The position numbers were made by a program, and so were the translations under genes. From contig JAPJBO010000037.1 in assembly GCA_030068145.1 (NCBI GenBank), positions 321,001 to 385,000 of the forward strand: a DNA stretch of 64,000 bases. The letters run 5' to 3'. Of the stretch, positions 21,243 to 34,338 are shown piece after piece. The first letter of the stretch is position 1; each line of letters begins with the position of its first letter. Source of the stretch: Diplonema papillatum (taxonomy: Eukaryota; Euglenozoa; Diplonemea; Diplonemida; Diplonemidae). A model generated the notes under the pieces. It was not told the origin of the DNA, ran no database searches, and was given only the letters and a program-made list of their open reading frames with translations.

Positions 21243-22215
21243 CAGGTAACAATTAATTGTAAGTGAAATGTGCCCTTAGGGGACTAGTCCCTTTTTTGCA
21301 TTACAATTCCTGGTAAGAATTTGCAAAAAAGTTGCTAAGTGCATTTCCCAGTACTTCCCAATGAAAATGCGCCCTTAGGGGACTAGTCCCCTAAGGGCAA
21401 ACAATTTCATTGGACTTTTTGCCAGGGAAGTGTACTTAGCAAATTTTTAGCAAATTCTCGGAAATTTTCAGATTTTTCGGATTTTTCGGATTTTGGCCGA
21501 TTTTTCCAGATTTTCCAGATTTTGACCAGCCGATTTTTCCGGATTTTTCCAGATTTTGGCAGATTTTGGCCATTTTTGCCGATTTTTCCAGATTTTGGCA
21601 GATCTGGGCCATTTTTGGCCATTTTCGGCCATTTTTGCCGATTTTTCCAGATTTTGGCCATTTTTGCCGATTTGTCCAGATTTTCCAGAATTTGACCATT
21701 TTGGCCATTTTTGCCGATTTTTCCAGATTTTGGCCATTTTTGCCCGATTTTTCCACATTTTGGCCATTTTTGCCGATTTTTCCAGATTTCGGCCGATTTT
21801 CCACATCTTGGCAGATTTTTTCAGATTTTGGCCATTTTTGCCGATTTTTCCAGATTTTGGCCATTTTGGCCGAGAAAAATCGGCAAAAATGGCCAAAATC
21901 TGGAAAATCGGCAAAAATGGCCAAAATGTGGAAAATCGGCCAATATCTGGAAAAATCGGCAAAAATGGCCAAAATGTGGAAAAATCGGGCAAAAATGGCC
22001 AAAATCTGGAAAAATCGGCAAAAATGGCCAAAATCTGGAAAAATCGGCCACAATCTGCAAAAATCTGGAAAAAATGAAAATTTCCAAAATTTGCTCAAAA
22101 TCTGCTAAGTGCATTTCCCTGACAAAAGTCAAGGTATCAATTTCCAAGTGGGACTAGTCCCCTAAGGGCACATTTCACATTGGGACTAGTCCCCTAAGGC
22201 ACCTTACCCTAATTG
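21243..22215. mobile_element. Foldback element, ~1 kb palindrome of short tandem repeats
   Basis: The left half repeats TTTTCCAGATTTTGGCCA and TTTTTGCCGA many times. Near 21870 the sequence turns over, and the right half is the inverse. Both tips carry the perfect palindrome GGGACTAGTCCC with CCTAAGGGC, twice on each side, and a subterminal GTACTTAGCAA/GCTAAGTGCATTTCCC pair. The long frames here are only read-outs of the repeat. The structure resembles Foldback-type DNA elements. Confidence 0.75.
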
Positions 22216-22375
22216 TAAACACGAAAGAGAACGCTGGCAGCGTGTTTGGGAGAAGATTGGCCTACCGATCATATTCACTCACTATCATTCACGAACAGGC
22301 GAATCCTCCCCCGGCACGTACAAACAATGTACAAGAACTGTTTTAGACTATTTCGATGGGAACCCTTTCTCTTGC

Positions 22376-22434
22376 ACAAGCGCCAGCTTGAAAGGAAATG
22401 CTCGACGATGCTGCCCGACAATGAACAGAAGGCG
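22376..22434 (+). mobile_element. M2 element, left end only
   Basis: The leader and first inverted block are present; the rest is absent, apart from a possible remnant AGCGAAGCAGCTGCATG near 22455. Confidence 0.55.
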
Positions 22435-22545
22435 TTATACCTGTTTGTTTCTGTGGAAGCGAAGCAGCTGCATGCAAGCTACACGGTGAACTCCAGCAAC
22501 TTTTTGCTCGAGTGTAACCAGACTCTCTGCCACACCCGGAAATAG

Positions 22546-22802
22546 GGTGTGAAATAGGATGTGAAATAGGGTGTGAAATAGGATGTGAAATAGGATGTGA
22601 AATAGGGTGTGAAATAGGATGTGAAATAGGATGTGAAATAGGGTGTGAAATAGGATGTGAAATAGGGTGTGAAATAGGGTGTGAAATAGATGTGAAATAG
22701 GGTGTGAAATAGGATGTGAAATAGGGGTGTGAAATAGGGTGTGAAATAGGATGTGAAATAGGATGTGAAATAGGGTGTGAAATAGGATATGAAATAGGGT
22801 GT
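22546..22802 (+). repeat. 13-bp minisatellite
   Basis: About twenty units of GTGAAATAGGRTG, with G/A alternation in the middle and one or two shortened units. No gene. Confidence 0.9.
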
Positions 22803-23204
22803 GCACACCCGGTCACACCCGCACTTGAGGTCGGACTTTTGCTCGAGCAAAAGTTGCCGGAGTTCACCGTGTATGTGACATCGCGGACGGCGAAGGGATG
22901 AGGTACAAAGCATTCCGTGACGGAATGATGCAATCCACTTTGAAACGAGAGTTAAAAGTCCCTGAAACCGATTAAGGGTGTCTAGCAGAAGGAGGAAACC
23001 CAGCAGGCCATCTACGAAAAGAAGAACGCAAAACACCAAATCAAAGTACAAAGGAACGCTCGAATCATGGTGTAGAATACAAGCCCTGTTGTAAAACGAC
23101 CCCCCCCCCACTCCCTCCCCATCGGTTCCGTCCGTCCTTCCCGGCTTCTCGGGCGGTGTGTGCTCTGCTCACCACAATTTACGCTCTCACCACGACCCCA
23201 TTGT

Positions 23205-23400
23205 TCTTACTTGAACTTCCGGGGGTTTGTCCTGCCTGAGCGACTGTCGGTTGAGGATTTGTTTGGCTACGACACACGTTGCAAGGCGATCTCGTACCCA
23301 CGTGTTCTTACCTGAACTTACGGGGGTTTGTCCTGCGGGAGCGACTGTCGGTTGAGGATTTGTTTGGCTACGACACACATTGCAAGGCGATCTCGTGAGG
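23205..23400 (+). repeat. Two-copy ~100-bp tandem repeat
   Basis: A unit with GGGGGTTTGTCCTGC, GAGCGACTGTCGGTTGAGG and CTACGACACACRTTGCAAGG occurs at 23205 and 23304. Purpose unknown. Confidence 0.8.
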
Positions 23401-23789
23401 AAACTTACCATCGGAAAGTAAAGCCACCCCTATCCGCACCACCTCTCGCGATTTTCCAGTGCCAGCTGACTCGGCCTGTCCACTCGTCTTCGGAGGCCGA
23501 AGCCGACCATCGAAACATCACACCGGTCCACGTCTGCGTTTTCAGTGCCACACTCCCTGCTGAGTAAAACCAGCTCCTCAGTTAACGAACCGCTGCTGAC
23601 TTCCGCCCAAACAGAAGCCGGACGATCTGACTGACAGTGGCAGGCCCGGTGGAGCAGCGGCAGCCGATAGTCGGGTAGCTGGTGTTCGGGCACGCGCCCG
23701 CCACCGACACCTGCGCCAATCTCCGCACCGACCCGGCCCGCAGTAGCACCAAGCGGGGCCACCCCCCACGTACACCAACGCTTACACTA

Positions 23790-24110
23790 TCGCCGCCCTC
23801 GAACACATTCAACACATTCGACAACTACAACACCAGCACATCGACACGCGCAAGTTCAACACATCAGACTCCGACACCAGCATATCACATACAAGTTCAA
23901 CACATCCGCCACCTACGACACCAGCACATCGACACACACAACTTCAACACATCTGGCACCCACAATACCAGCACATCACACACAACTTCAACACATCTGA
24001 CACCCACAATACCAGCACATCACACACAACTTCAACACATCGGACTCCCACGACACGACCAACCCAACCGACACCCTCACGAACGCATCGAAACCTACAA
24101 CACACCAGCA
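23790..24110 (+). repeat. ACA-rich minisatellite upstream of the TBC gene
   Basis: Units of about 45-50 bases containing TTCAACACATC and CACCAGCACATC lead up to the gene start. On the coding strand the tract lacks G and may act as an extended upstream region. The frame through it is low complexity and not called. Confidence 0.7.
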
Positions 24111-24124
24111 CCGACACCGGCAGT

Positions 24125-24735
24125 ATGTCGGTTACCGATATAGAGCACCGCCTCCTGGAGCACCTCCAAGGCAGGACCGCGATCCCCGACGGCATGTTCA
24201 ACGACTACATTTCGTACCTCGACGGGCAGGTCCAGCGCTCGCGCGAGGCCCGCGAGCATTGGACCGCCCTGCGGGGCAAGAAGGAGACGAGGAAGAAGAA
24301 GAAGAAGACTCCGGCCGGCGGAGGCGGCTACGCGGACCCGCGCACGGAGGGGTACTTCAGGCGCATCTCGCGGTTCTACGAGAAGCACGACCCGAAGATG
24401 GTCGCAGGGGTCGACGTGCTGCTCGAGACGTACTGCGGCAGGGAGGAGGCGTTCCTGGCGAAGCTGGTCGAAAGGTACGGGCCGGAGCCGGAAGATGCCG
24501 AGGAGGCCGGCGGGCTGGCGCTCTCGCTCACGGTGGGCAAGAGCGCCGGCGACCTCGCGCCGAAGAGCCCCCGCTACGAGCTCAACAGGACGGTCAGCGA
24601 ATTCGCGGAAACCAAGCGCGACCGCTTCGGCTTCGAAGTAGAGGACGAGCCTCTCTTCGCCCAGCTCGAAGCCAGAAGGACGTCTTCGCCCGTCGCAGCG
24701 GCGCACGAAGCCGTGCGTGAGTTCTTGCGTGCCCG
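24125..24735 (+). CDS. TBC-domain protein, exon 1
   Basis: The ATG lies one base after GGCAG (24121-24123), a likely trans-splice acceptor. It encodes about 203 residues: an N-terminal helix (DIEHRLLEHLQG), a coiled segment, a basic run KKETRKKKKK, and GREEAFLAKLVERYGPEP near residues 106-123. I know this last motif from kinetoplastid proteins. The donor is GTACGT at 24736 in phase 2. Joined to the acceptor before 26929 it restores an arginine codon (EFLRA-R-FDTANL), so I infer a 2.2-kb intron. A decayed opposite-strand copy lies at 35617-35811. Confidence 0.75.
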
Positions 24736-25722
24736 GTACGTATTATTCCCATCCTACTTCTTTCGTTTTTTAGGTTGAGAAGTCGACCGATATACCTGAT
24801 ATCTTTGTGTCTTTTCTTCGTATGTTGATAAGTCAGTAGTAGTAGTAGTAGTAGTAGCAGTAGTAGTAGTTTCAGCTTAGTGTGAGTTTGATCAAAGTAA
24901 CATCAAGTAGTAGTATGTGTCGTCTGCCGAAGCAGCCGGAGACAGCAGACTTTTCTCTTCTTCATGAAGACCCTCCGGGAGTTCCGACTGTCCAATCACG
25001 GTCGCGAAAGGTTTGTGCCCTATACGGACGCCGGACGCCATCTCAACATACAGGCGATAGCATAGGGCAGGCCGCAATGTACCTCACCAGGTTCCTGTTT
25101 GCCACACATCAGCATGTCCTCTAGGGGCCAGAATCTGCTGGTTCGCACGGGGTGTAAGGGCAGAATTCAGTTTGGGAGGGAGAAAAAGTTGAAAAGTTGG
25201 CGAAAATTCGCTGTGTGCGACTGATTTTGAACGTTCTCTAAGCAGTGCTCCCCGCTAACGAAAATGTGCGAGGAATTCCTCAAAAAAAAAGAGGCTCGAA
25301 AAAAGAGGGTGAGGAATTCCTCATGAGGAATTCCTCACCTTTTTCCAGTTGGTGGTATCGTGTAGCCAAAGCACTGCATCACAGTCTACTCGTGGGCTGG
25401 CGGGCAGAAGTCTGGGGCTGCCACGGGGGCTGGAGCCGAGAAAGAGAGTCGAGGATCAGAAGCAGCCCCGGATTTCTTGACAGATTCTTTCCCAGTCGAC
25501 ATGCGCCATACTGAGGAGGGCCTACCGTAAGTAAGGTATGTGGACAATGGCCGAAACCACCAATGACTTTTACGACACTCAGAGCACAAAGAATATCTTC
25601 CCTTAACGACGAAGGTCACCCGGAGACTTCGGAGACCCCGGGGTTTCAAGCGAACTTTCACTCTAAAAAAGAACCCTTTAGGCGAATCTTCACTCTACCG
25701 CTAAAGAACAAACAAACGACAG

Positions 25723-26075
25723 GTTCGACACCGCCAATCTGGTCGAGGACATGTCGGAAAAGCTCGACGATGCCGGCGACGACGCCGAAGATCTCCGCCA
25801 GCGCTTGACGGAGGCCATCACGGCGGCCGGGGTCCCCGAGGAAGAGCGGCCCTCCGTCTGGTTCGCGGTCACCGGCGCCTTCCGCGCGCGTGAGGCGGCA
25901 GAGCAGCCGTCGTTCGCGGACGCCGGCACGCGGACGGCTCCGGCGGAGTCGCTGGCGACCATCAAAAAGGACATGGGGCGCACGTTTCCGATGTGCGACG
26001 CCTTCGACGAGGGCCGCCTGGCCCGCAAGGAGCTGCACGGCGTGCTCTCGGCCTTCGCACCGATATCACATGCAT
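25723..26075 (+). pseudogene. Intronic partial copy 1 of TBC exon 2
   Basis: It matches the first ~340 bases of exon 2 after an AG at 25721-25722, with an open frame up to the break after LSAFA. The sequence then changes to ACCGATATCACATGC and stops. It is 603 bp before copy 2. Upstream flank differs from the other copies and includes an R-motif piece (25608-25665). If its acceptor were used, a shortened protein without the catalytic glutamine segment would result. Confidence 0.8.
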
Positions 26076-26325
26076 AACTGCTCACTACACCAGAAAGTAA
26101 CCGTTTACGACGGTCACACGGCCACTAACACGAATTGAACATCAGCATCCATCATGCATACCTGCAAAACGTTACACCAAAAACCCTTCACGATGGTCAC
26201 TCGGAGACTTTTTCAAAGTTCCGTTGAAGTTGAAAAAATTATACACGGAGTAGGTCCCAGAATGTGTAAAAACGCCACCGCGCTTTAAAGTGCAACCTCG
26301 CTAGATTGTTACGCAAAGAACACAG

Positions 26326-26680
26326 GTTCGACACCGCCAATCTGGTCGAGGACATGTCGGAAAAGCTCGACGATGCCGGCGACGACGCCGAAGATCTCCG
26401 CCAGCGCTTGACGGAGGCCATCACGGCGGCCGGGGTCCCCGAGGAAGAGCGGCCCTCCGTCTGGTTCGCGGTCACCGGCGCCTTCCGCGCGCGTGAGGCG
26501 GCAGAGCAGCCGTCGTTCGCGGACGCCGGCACGCGGACGGCTCCGGCGGAGTCGCTGGCGACCATCAAAAAGGACATGGGGCGCACGTTTCCGATGTGCG
26601 ACGCCTTCGACGAGGGCCGCCTGGCCCGCAAGGAGCTGCACGGCGTGCTCTCGGCCTTCGCACCGATATCACATGCATAA
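26326..26680 (+). pseudogene. Intronic partial copy 2 of TBC exon 2
   Basis: Identical to copy 1 over the exon part and exactly 603 bp from the intact exon. The left flank (GCTAGATTGTTACGCAAAG) is shared with the intact copy, showing that intron and acceptor were copied too. It breaks at the same base as copy 1. Only two or so base differences separate it from the intact exon. Confidence 0.85.
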
Positions 26681-26928
26681 CTGCTCACTACACCAGAAAG
26701 TAACCGTTTACGACGGTCACACGGCCACTAACACGAATTGAACATCAGCATCCATCATGCATACCTGCAAAACGTTACACCAAAAACCCTTCACGATGGT
26801 CACTCGGAGACTTTTTCAAAGTTCCGTTGAAGTTGAAAAAATTATACACGGAGTAGGTCCCAGAATGTGTAAAAACGCCACCGCGCTTTAAAGTGCAACC
26901 TCGCTAGATTGTTACGCAAAGAACACAG

Positions 26929-27961
26929 GTTCGACACCGCCAATCTGGTCGAGGACATGTCGGAAAAGCTCGACGATGCCGGCGACGACGCCGAAGATCT
27001 CCGCCAGCGCTTGACGGAGGCCATCACGGCGGCCGGGGTCCCCGAGGAAGAGCGGCCCTCCGTCTGGTTCGCGGTCACCGGCGCCTTCCGCGCGCGCGAG
27101 GCGGCAGAGCAGCCGTCGTTCGCGGACGCCGGCACGCGGACGGCTCCGGCGGAGTCGCTGGCGACCATCAAAAAGGACATGGGGCGCACGTTTCCGATGT
27201 GCGACGCCTTCGACGAGGGCCGCCCGGCCCGCAAGGAGCTGCACGGCGTGCTCTCGGCCTTCGCGGCGACCGACCCCGGCGGTTACTGCCAGGGGCTGAA
27301 TTTCATCGCCGGGCTGCTGCTGCTGTACGTTTCCGCGGACCAAGCGTACCATATACTCCACAGGATCGCATCGCATGAACGGTACAACAGAGGGTACTAC
27401 GGCCTCGCGATGGAAATGTGCCACCGGGACTTAGCTGTTCTGCACACCCTTGTCCAGGCGCACCATGGAGCGGTGCTCGAAAAGTTTGAAGCCGACCACC
27501 TGTCACTCACGGATCTGTTCATCCGGTGGTACCTGACCCTGTTCATCGACTGCTTCCCGCTGCAGACGGTCCTGCAGCTGTGGGACGTGTACTTCGCCGC
27601 AGGGATCCCGTTCATCTTCAGCCTGATCCTCGCCTTCATCGACACCCACCGCGACCTGATCATGGCGGCCGACGGGCTTGGCCCGACGCTCCTCGCCGTC
27701 AAGAACGAAGCCCTGCGAACAGTTGACCCGTCCGCCTTGATCTCGCTCGCTCTCGAAAAATACCCGTTGTCCCTTTCCGAGCTGCTCAGCATGCGCACGG
27801 AGGCTGAGGCGACCCTCGCCGAGCAGCAGAGGGAGCAGCAGGAAAAGCGCGACGCGTTCAACAAGAAGCGGGCCGAGAAAGACAGGCAGACGGGCGAAGA
27901 GGACGCGAGCCCGCGCGCCCGAATCAAAGGCATGCTGAGCTTCTCCCGGAAGAAGAAGTAG
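26929..27961 (+). CDS. TBC-domain Rab GTPase-activating protein, exon 2
   Basis: TBC proteins speed GTP hydrolysis by Rab GTPases in membrane traffic. All three signature regions are visible: IKKDMGRTFP with the catalytic arginine at 27185-27187; GYCQGLNFIAG with the catalytic glutamine at 27290-27292; and WYLTLFIDCFP...LWDVYFAAG at about 27527-27605. After the domain comes a charged coiled coil (TLAEQQREQQEKRDAFNKKR) and a basic tail ending SFSRKKK. Both fingers are intact, so the enzyme is probably active. The acceptor CACAG ends at 26928. With exon 1 the protein is about 547 residues. Confidence 0.88.
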
Positions 27962-27970
27962 TGCTTTGTC

Positions 27971-28330
27971 CTGTCACCCACGGACCTGTTCATCTGGCGA
28001 GACCTGACTCTGTTCATCCCGAAGAAACCCGTCCTGCAGCTTTGGAGTAGGCGTCGCATTCTGAACTGCTGCGAATTGGCTTGTCCATCACGGATCTGTT
28101 CATCCGGGGGTACCTGACCCTGTTCATCGACTGCTTCCCGATGCAGACGGTCCTAGACGGTCCTGCTGCTGTGGGACGTGTACATCGCCGCGGGGATCCG
28201 GTTCATCTTCAGCCTGATCCTCGCCTTCATCGACACCCACCGCGACCTGATATCATGGCGGCCGACGGGCTTCGCTCGCTCCGAAAAATACCTGTTGTCT
28301 CTTTCGGAGCTGCTCAGCATGCGCACCCAG
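27971..28330 (+). pseudogene. Decayed downstream copies of the TBC exon 3' part
   Basis: A short copy at 27971-28050 (CTGTCACCCACGGACCTGTT) is followed by a longer one from 28081 that matches exon 2 from LTDLFIR to LLSMRT. It lies about 579 bp after its source, with several frame-breaking gaps and an internal repeat of GACGGTCCT. These are old compared with the intronic copies. Confidence 0.8.
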
Positions 28331-28980
28331 GAAGACGTGTAGAAGGGAGAAAGCTAGACGGGGGAAAGAAGAAGCTCTCGCCGCTTATTTGCGCCCCTAC
28401 CACAGAACAGCTGAACACGGCTGGCCCGCCCAACGTTCGATTCCCCACTTCCCCATCCCCCCCTCTTGTATCTCCTTGGTTGCCAGACCCCACCGCTGTC
28501 CTGTCTGCAGACACTCAGGTTCCGCGCTGATGATGGTGCCTTATGTGTCCGTGGCTTGAAGGACCGAAACACGGCGCACACGGGACCAGTGCGGTGTTGA
28601 GCACATACCCATTCCAAGCACGTTCTTGCAACCCCCCCCCCCCACAATCTTGTATCCCTTTGGTTGCCCCATGTTGCGCCTTCGCGGTGTCAGTACAGTG
28701 TCCGCCACAGCCTTCTCTTCACCTTTTTCCTTTCAGCGTGTGCTGAAGACGCTTGTTAGAACCGAAGGCGGTGAGCTGCCCCTGTCGGTAAATGTAGTTC
28801 GGGTATCGGAAATAGCGCGTGTTCAAATGCATTCCGAAAAAAGGTTGAATCCGTTCCGTGCTTTCGTTGCCGACGAGAGGTTTGGTTGCGTGTATGCAGG
28901 TAGAGTTGAGTGAGCTTTCTGCTGCATGTGGTGCCGCGGGTTATACCCACTGGGCAGGTGGAGGAGCTTCCACGCTTCCG
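28331..28980. other. Intergenic with R4 copy
   Basis: R4 occupies 28495-28640. CTTGTATC followed by TGGTTGCC is repeated at 28466 and 28651 around it. No gene seen. Confidence 0.5.
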
Positions 28981-28984
28981 GCCG

Positions 28985-29398
28985 GGGTTGAGTGCAGGGA
29001 GCATTGTATCATACTGCTCCTAGTTGAATGTGCCCTGACGGCGATCACGAGAGGGAGTGTAGGGAGCATTGTACCATACTCCTCCGAGTTGAATGTGCCC
29101 TGAGTGCCGGCGATCACGAGAGGGAGTGTAGGGAGCATTGTATCGTACTGCTCCGAGTTGAATGTGCCCTGAGTGCCGGCGATCACGAGAGGGAGTGTAG
29201 GGAGCATTGTATCGTACTGCTCCGAGTTGAATGTGCCCTGAGTGCCGGCGATCACGAGAGGGATTGTAGGGAGCAGTGTACCATACTGCTCCGAGTTGAA
29301 TGTGCCTTGAGTACCGGCGATCACGAGAGGAGTGTAGGGAGCATTGTATCGTACTGCTCCGAGTCCAATGTGCCCTGAGTGCCGGCGATCACGAGAGG
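28985..29398 (+). repeat. 67-bp minisatellite
   Basis: Six or so units with GCGATCACGAGAGGGAGTGT, AGGGAGCATTGTAYCRTACT and GAGTTGAATGTGCCCTGAG. Units differ by a few bases. The frame through them is a read-out only. Confidence 0.9.
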
Positions 29399-29399
29399 T

Positions 29400-31268
<1,869 letters not shown>

Positions 31269-32291
31269 ATGTCCACTTCCACTTCGGCGAGGAGGGGCGT
31301 GAAGAAGGACCACCTGATGAAGATCAAGAAGCGCGGGTGGACGCCGCTGCACTACGCGGTGGACCGCGACTTCGTGGCCGTCGCTGAGTACCTTCTGGAG
31401 CAGGGCGCCGCGGCCGATGCGCCGGACTGCTTCCGGCTGACGCCGCTGCACCATGCGGCGACGAAGGGGCTCGTCGAGATGACCCGGGTGCTGATCACCC
31501 ACGGCGCGAACGTCAACGCCGAGGACTCGTGCAGCTGCACGCCGCTGCTGTACGCAGCGAAGGCGGGGGATGTAGGGGTCACCGAGCTGCTGGTCCAGGC
31601 GAAAGCGGAGCTGAACACCCCGGACAGCTATGGGGCCACAGCGCTGTATCACGCAAGCGGTCAAGGCCACCAAGGCGTCGTGCGCATGCTGTTGGACCAC
31701 GGCGCGTGCACGTCGACAGTGACCAAGTCGGGTTGGTCACCGCTGCACTACGCCGCCCGCGGCGGCCGGCTCGACACCGCGAAGATGCTGATCTCTGCGA
31801 AAGCCCGCGCGACACTCGTCGACGAAGCCGGCGACACCCCCCTCCACCACGCGGCGCAGTACGGCCACAAGGCCCTCTGCCGGCTCCTCGTCAAGACGAG
31901 CCGAAAATCCCTCTCCCGCTCCAACAAGTGCGGGGAAACCGCCCTCCACGTCGCCTCGCGCTGCGGCAGCGAATCGGTGGTGCGCAAGCTCCTCGAGTAC
32001 GGGTCCGCCCCCGATGCTGCGAACCACAAGGGCTGGACCCCCTTGCACTACGCCGTCGTGAAGGGCCACCAGACGGTGACCCGGTACCTCCTGTGCGCCG
32101 GCGCGCCGGTGGACAAGCCGACGAACGCTGGCGAGACGCCGCTGCAGTTCGCGGCGAGGCTTGGGGACCAAGCCCAGGCGGACATCCTCATCAGCGCGGG
32201 GGCTGAAGCGCCCGTCCTTGCCGCCGGCAGCCAGTACCCGCAGCAACCGGCGGTCGCCCACATGCTGGTGAACGATCCCCCGAGGCCTTGA
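31269..32291 (+). CDS. Ankyrin-repeat protein
   Basis: 340 residues made of about nine consecutive ankyrin repeats with the TPLHYA(A/V)...GH...LL...GA pattern, for example GWTPLHYAVDRDFVAVAEYL at the start and GETPLQFAARLGDQAQADIL near the end. A basic N-terminus (ARRGVKKDHLMKIKKR) precedes them. No signal peptide, membrane segment or catalytic domain is seen, so a soluble protein-binding role is inferred. It is a single exon, the start follows a GCAG acceptor by five bases, and GC-rich codon use matches the other host genes. Partner unknown. Confidence 0.9.
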   Translation: MSTSTSARRGVKKDHLMKIKKRGWTPLHYAVDRDFVAVAEYLLEQGAAADAPDCFRLTPLHHAATKGLVEMTRVLITHGANVNAEDSCSCTPLLYAAKAGDVGVTELLVQAKAELNTPDSYGATALYHASGQGHQGVVRMLLDHGACTSTVTKSGWSPLHYAARGGRLDTAKMLISAKARATLVDEAGDTPLHHAAQYGHKALCRLLVKTSRKSLSRSNKCGETALHVASRCGSESVVRKLLEYGSAPDAANHKGWTPLHYAVVKGHQTVTRYLLCAGAPVDKPTNAGETPLQFAARLGDQAQADILISAGAEAPVLAAGSQYPQQPAVAHMLVNDPPRP

Positions 32292-33612
32292 GCAGCGAGA
32301 CTTCCTGTGTCACAGTGTCACACACGCACGCATGAGGCTGCTACGTTCCGGCACCCCGCGGCCTTGTCCATTTCCTGTCGACTTGCGATCACACACGCAC
32401 GTGAGGCTGCAGTTCCGAACAATTGTTGCCCAGTGCCTGAGCAGAGACATATCCGTCCGAAGACGCCGACACTTACCCTTCGCTGACGATGCCGCGGGTC
32501 ACCTCCTCAACTCATTCCTATCCTGGTCGATCCGAGCAAAAGTGAGGCAGCAAGCCGTCTCGCAACAGAAGCTTGGACGAGGCCAGGGTTAACAGTTTCG
32601 TTTCCGGCCTCCAGCTCAGCAGCGCCTACTCAAGCGCCGCCAAGGCGGCGATGCAGCGCCAACTCAGGCGCTGCCACCCACTGTAGCAGAGCCGCAACCT
32701 GCAGCGCGCCTCCGGAGCGACTTACGCCCGCCGTAGCAGCACGAAGAGAAGCGAAGAGACCAGAAACTCCCCGGAGAGATGGTCACCCTGCACTCTAGCT
32801 CGTCTCTCTTTCTCTCATTTTGCGAAGAACGCCTCAGTTCATCTTGACGCGGGCGGCTTCAAATCCACATCGAAAACGACAACTCAACATACAACATGTT
32901 CGTCGACAACGGACAAGTAAAAAAAAAAAAGCATTAAAAAGCATTAAAAAGCAACCCTACATTTTTCTTCCCGCGGTCGCGGTATCTTCTGCCTGTACCA
33001 CTGTCCCAGGAAACACTTCGTGCGTAGAGCGTTGGGGGGCTCCGGGGGGGGGAGGAATAGAAATTAGTATCCGAGCATGAAAAGCGCCGGGCGGCTGGAC
33101 GGCCACCGTGATTCGGCGGCAGACACTTCGATGCAGTTTTAAGAGATAGGGACGGACCGGCTCAGTTATGACAAATGTGCACGTAACCCGCCAATACAGT
33201 TGCTGTACCTCTTTCAGCTGGCTGCTGCTCTTGACGAAGGCAGAGAAGGCCATGAGCGCGATGCCAGCAACCAAAGCCCCAATACCTTCAAGAGGGAAAA
33301 CTGTCGGTCCTTTTTTTGTGTTAACAATGCATTGTTGGTACTAGAAATCAGTAGTTGGCAGCGTACTGCATGAAACTTACCAAAGCAGGTGCAGCGAGCT
33401 TTTTGTGATGAGAGACATCTCGCTTCTTGCATCAAGTTCTGACGCTTTCCGTTTTTTTTTTTTTTGCACATGCCAAGAGGACTGGCCTTCGAAGGAAAGG
33501 AGCGACGAGACCCGGAGTTTCAAAAAGCAAACTTCCTCTGAAGAAAAGTCCGCTTGGCGTGGTGCGCGGGGATGTGAGGGACTCACGGATGAAGAAGTTG
33601 AACAGGTGTTGG
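32292..33612. other. Intergenic
   Basis: TCACACACGCACG is repeated near 32320 and 32390, and GGCGCTGCC/GCGCC words cluster at 32600-32660. The CT-rich repeat recurs near 32773. A ~75-bp repeat around 33310-33390 (GTTAACAATGCATTG, CAGCGTACTGCATG) matches 43976-44050 in inverse. No gene seen. Confidence 0.4.
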
Positions 33613-33735
33613 AACCTGCTTAGTAGGAATACTTGAGGAAGCTGCCCGTTGCGAAAAAATTGAAGGAGGTAAAACGTGCTGTAGCCCACATGAAACACAG
33701 GTAAACCTGGGTTTAATGGCGGGCGCAAGCGTTCA
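33613..33735 (+). mobile_element. M1 element, left two-thirds
   Basis: Diverged copy from AACCTGCTTAGTAGGAATAC to GCGCAAGCGTTCAG. The right end is missing. Confidence 0.6.
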
Positions 33736-34307
33736 GCCAGTGGCTTATATATGGGTCTGGTGCTCGGACGTCCGAGCAACGAAAGTCCGAGCACCGAAAA
33801 AAAAAAAGCACAGAATGCCCCGGCTGAGGGGCCCAGTAGTAGTGCTACAGTACAGCAGTCACACTAGCAGTACACAGCACCGGTTACTGCACCTTTGGAT
33901 CATCGTTGAAGCAACGTACAGCCTCAATTTTGGAACCTGCGACTGGCCCAAGTAGCTTGAAAAAAATTTCCGCGCCTGCGGCGCTGGTATTTCTGGCTTG
34001 TGTATTGTTTCATGACGTGTTGCCAAGAAAGCGAAGACCGCGGCTGTCCGCCCTGCTGTTGCAGATTACTGCCAAGTGTTCTTGAATGATCCCGGCACAC
34101 TGCTACAGTACCCCAACACTCGCCTTCTTCGCATGGCTCTTTTGCTTCCGAAGGACAGTCTCTGTGATGGACAGTAGTGACAACCAAAGAGGTGCACCCT
34201 GTCAGATACATAAACGTGCAGTTGTGCCGCAACTGGGATTTTTAGTAACTCCGAGCAACTTATGGACAGTTACGTGGGAGGAATTTTTATATATAAGGCC
34301 CTGCGTT

Positions 34308-34338
<31 letters not shown>

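Noticed and set aside
21436-22108. Several long frames of KIWKNRQKWPK type on both strands
   Set aside because: They are read-outs of the foldback's short tandem repeat and occur on both strands because the locus is a palindrome.
22343-23111. Frames with SHPISHPI or TSYFTPYF repeats
   Set aside because: They translate the 13-bp minisatellite in successive frames; no start context or flanking coding sequence.
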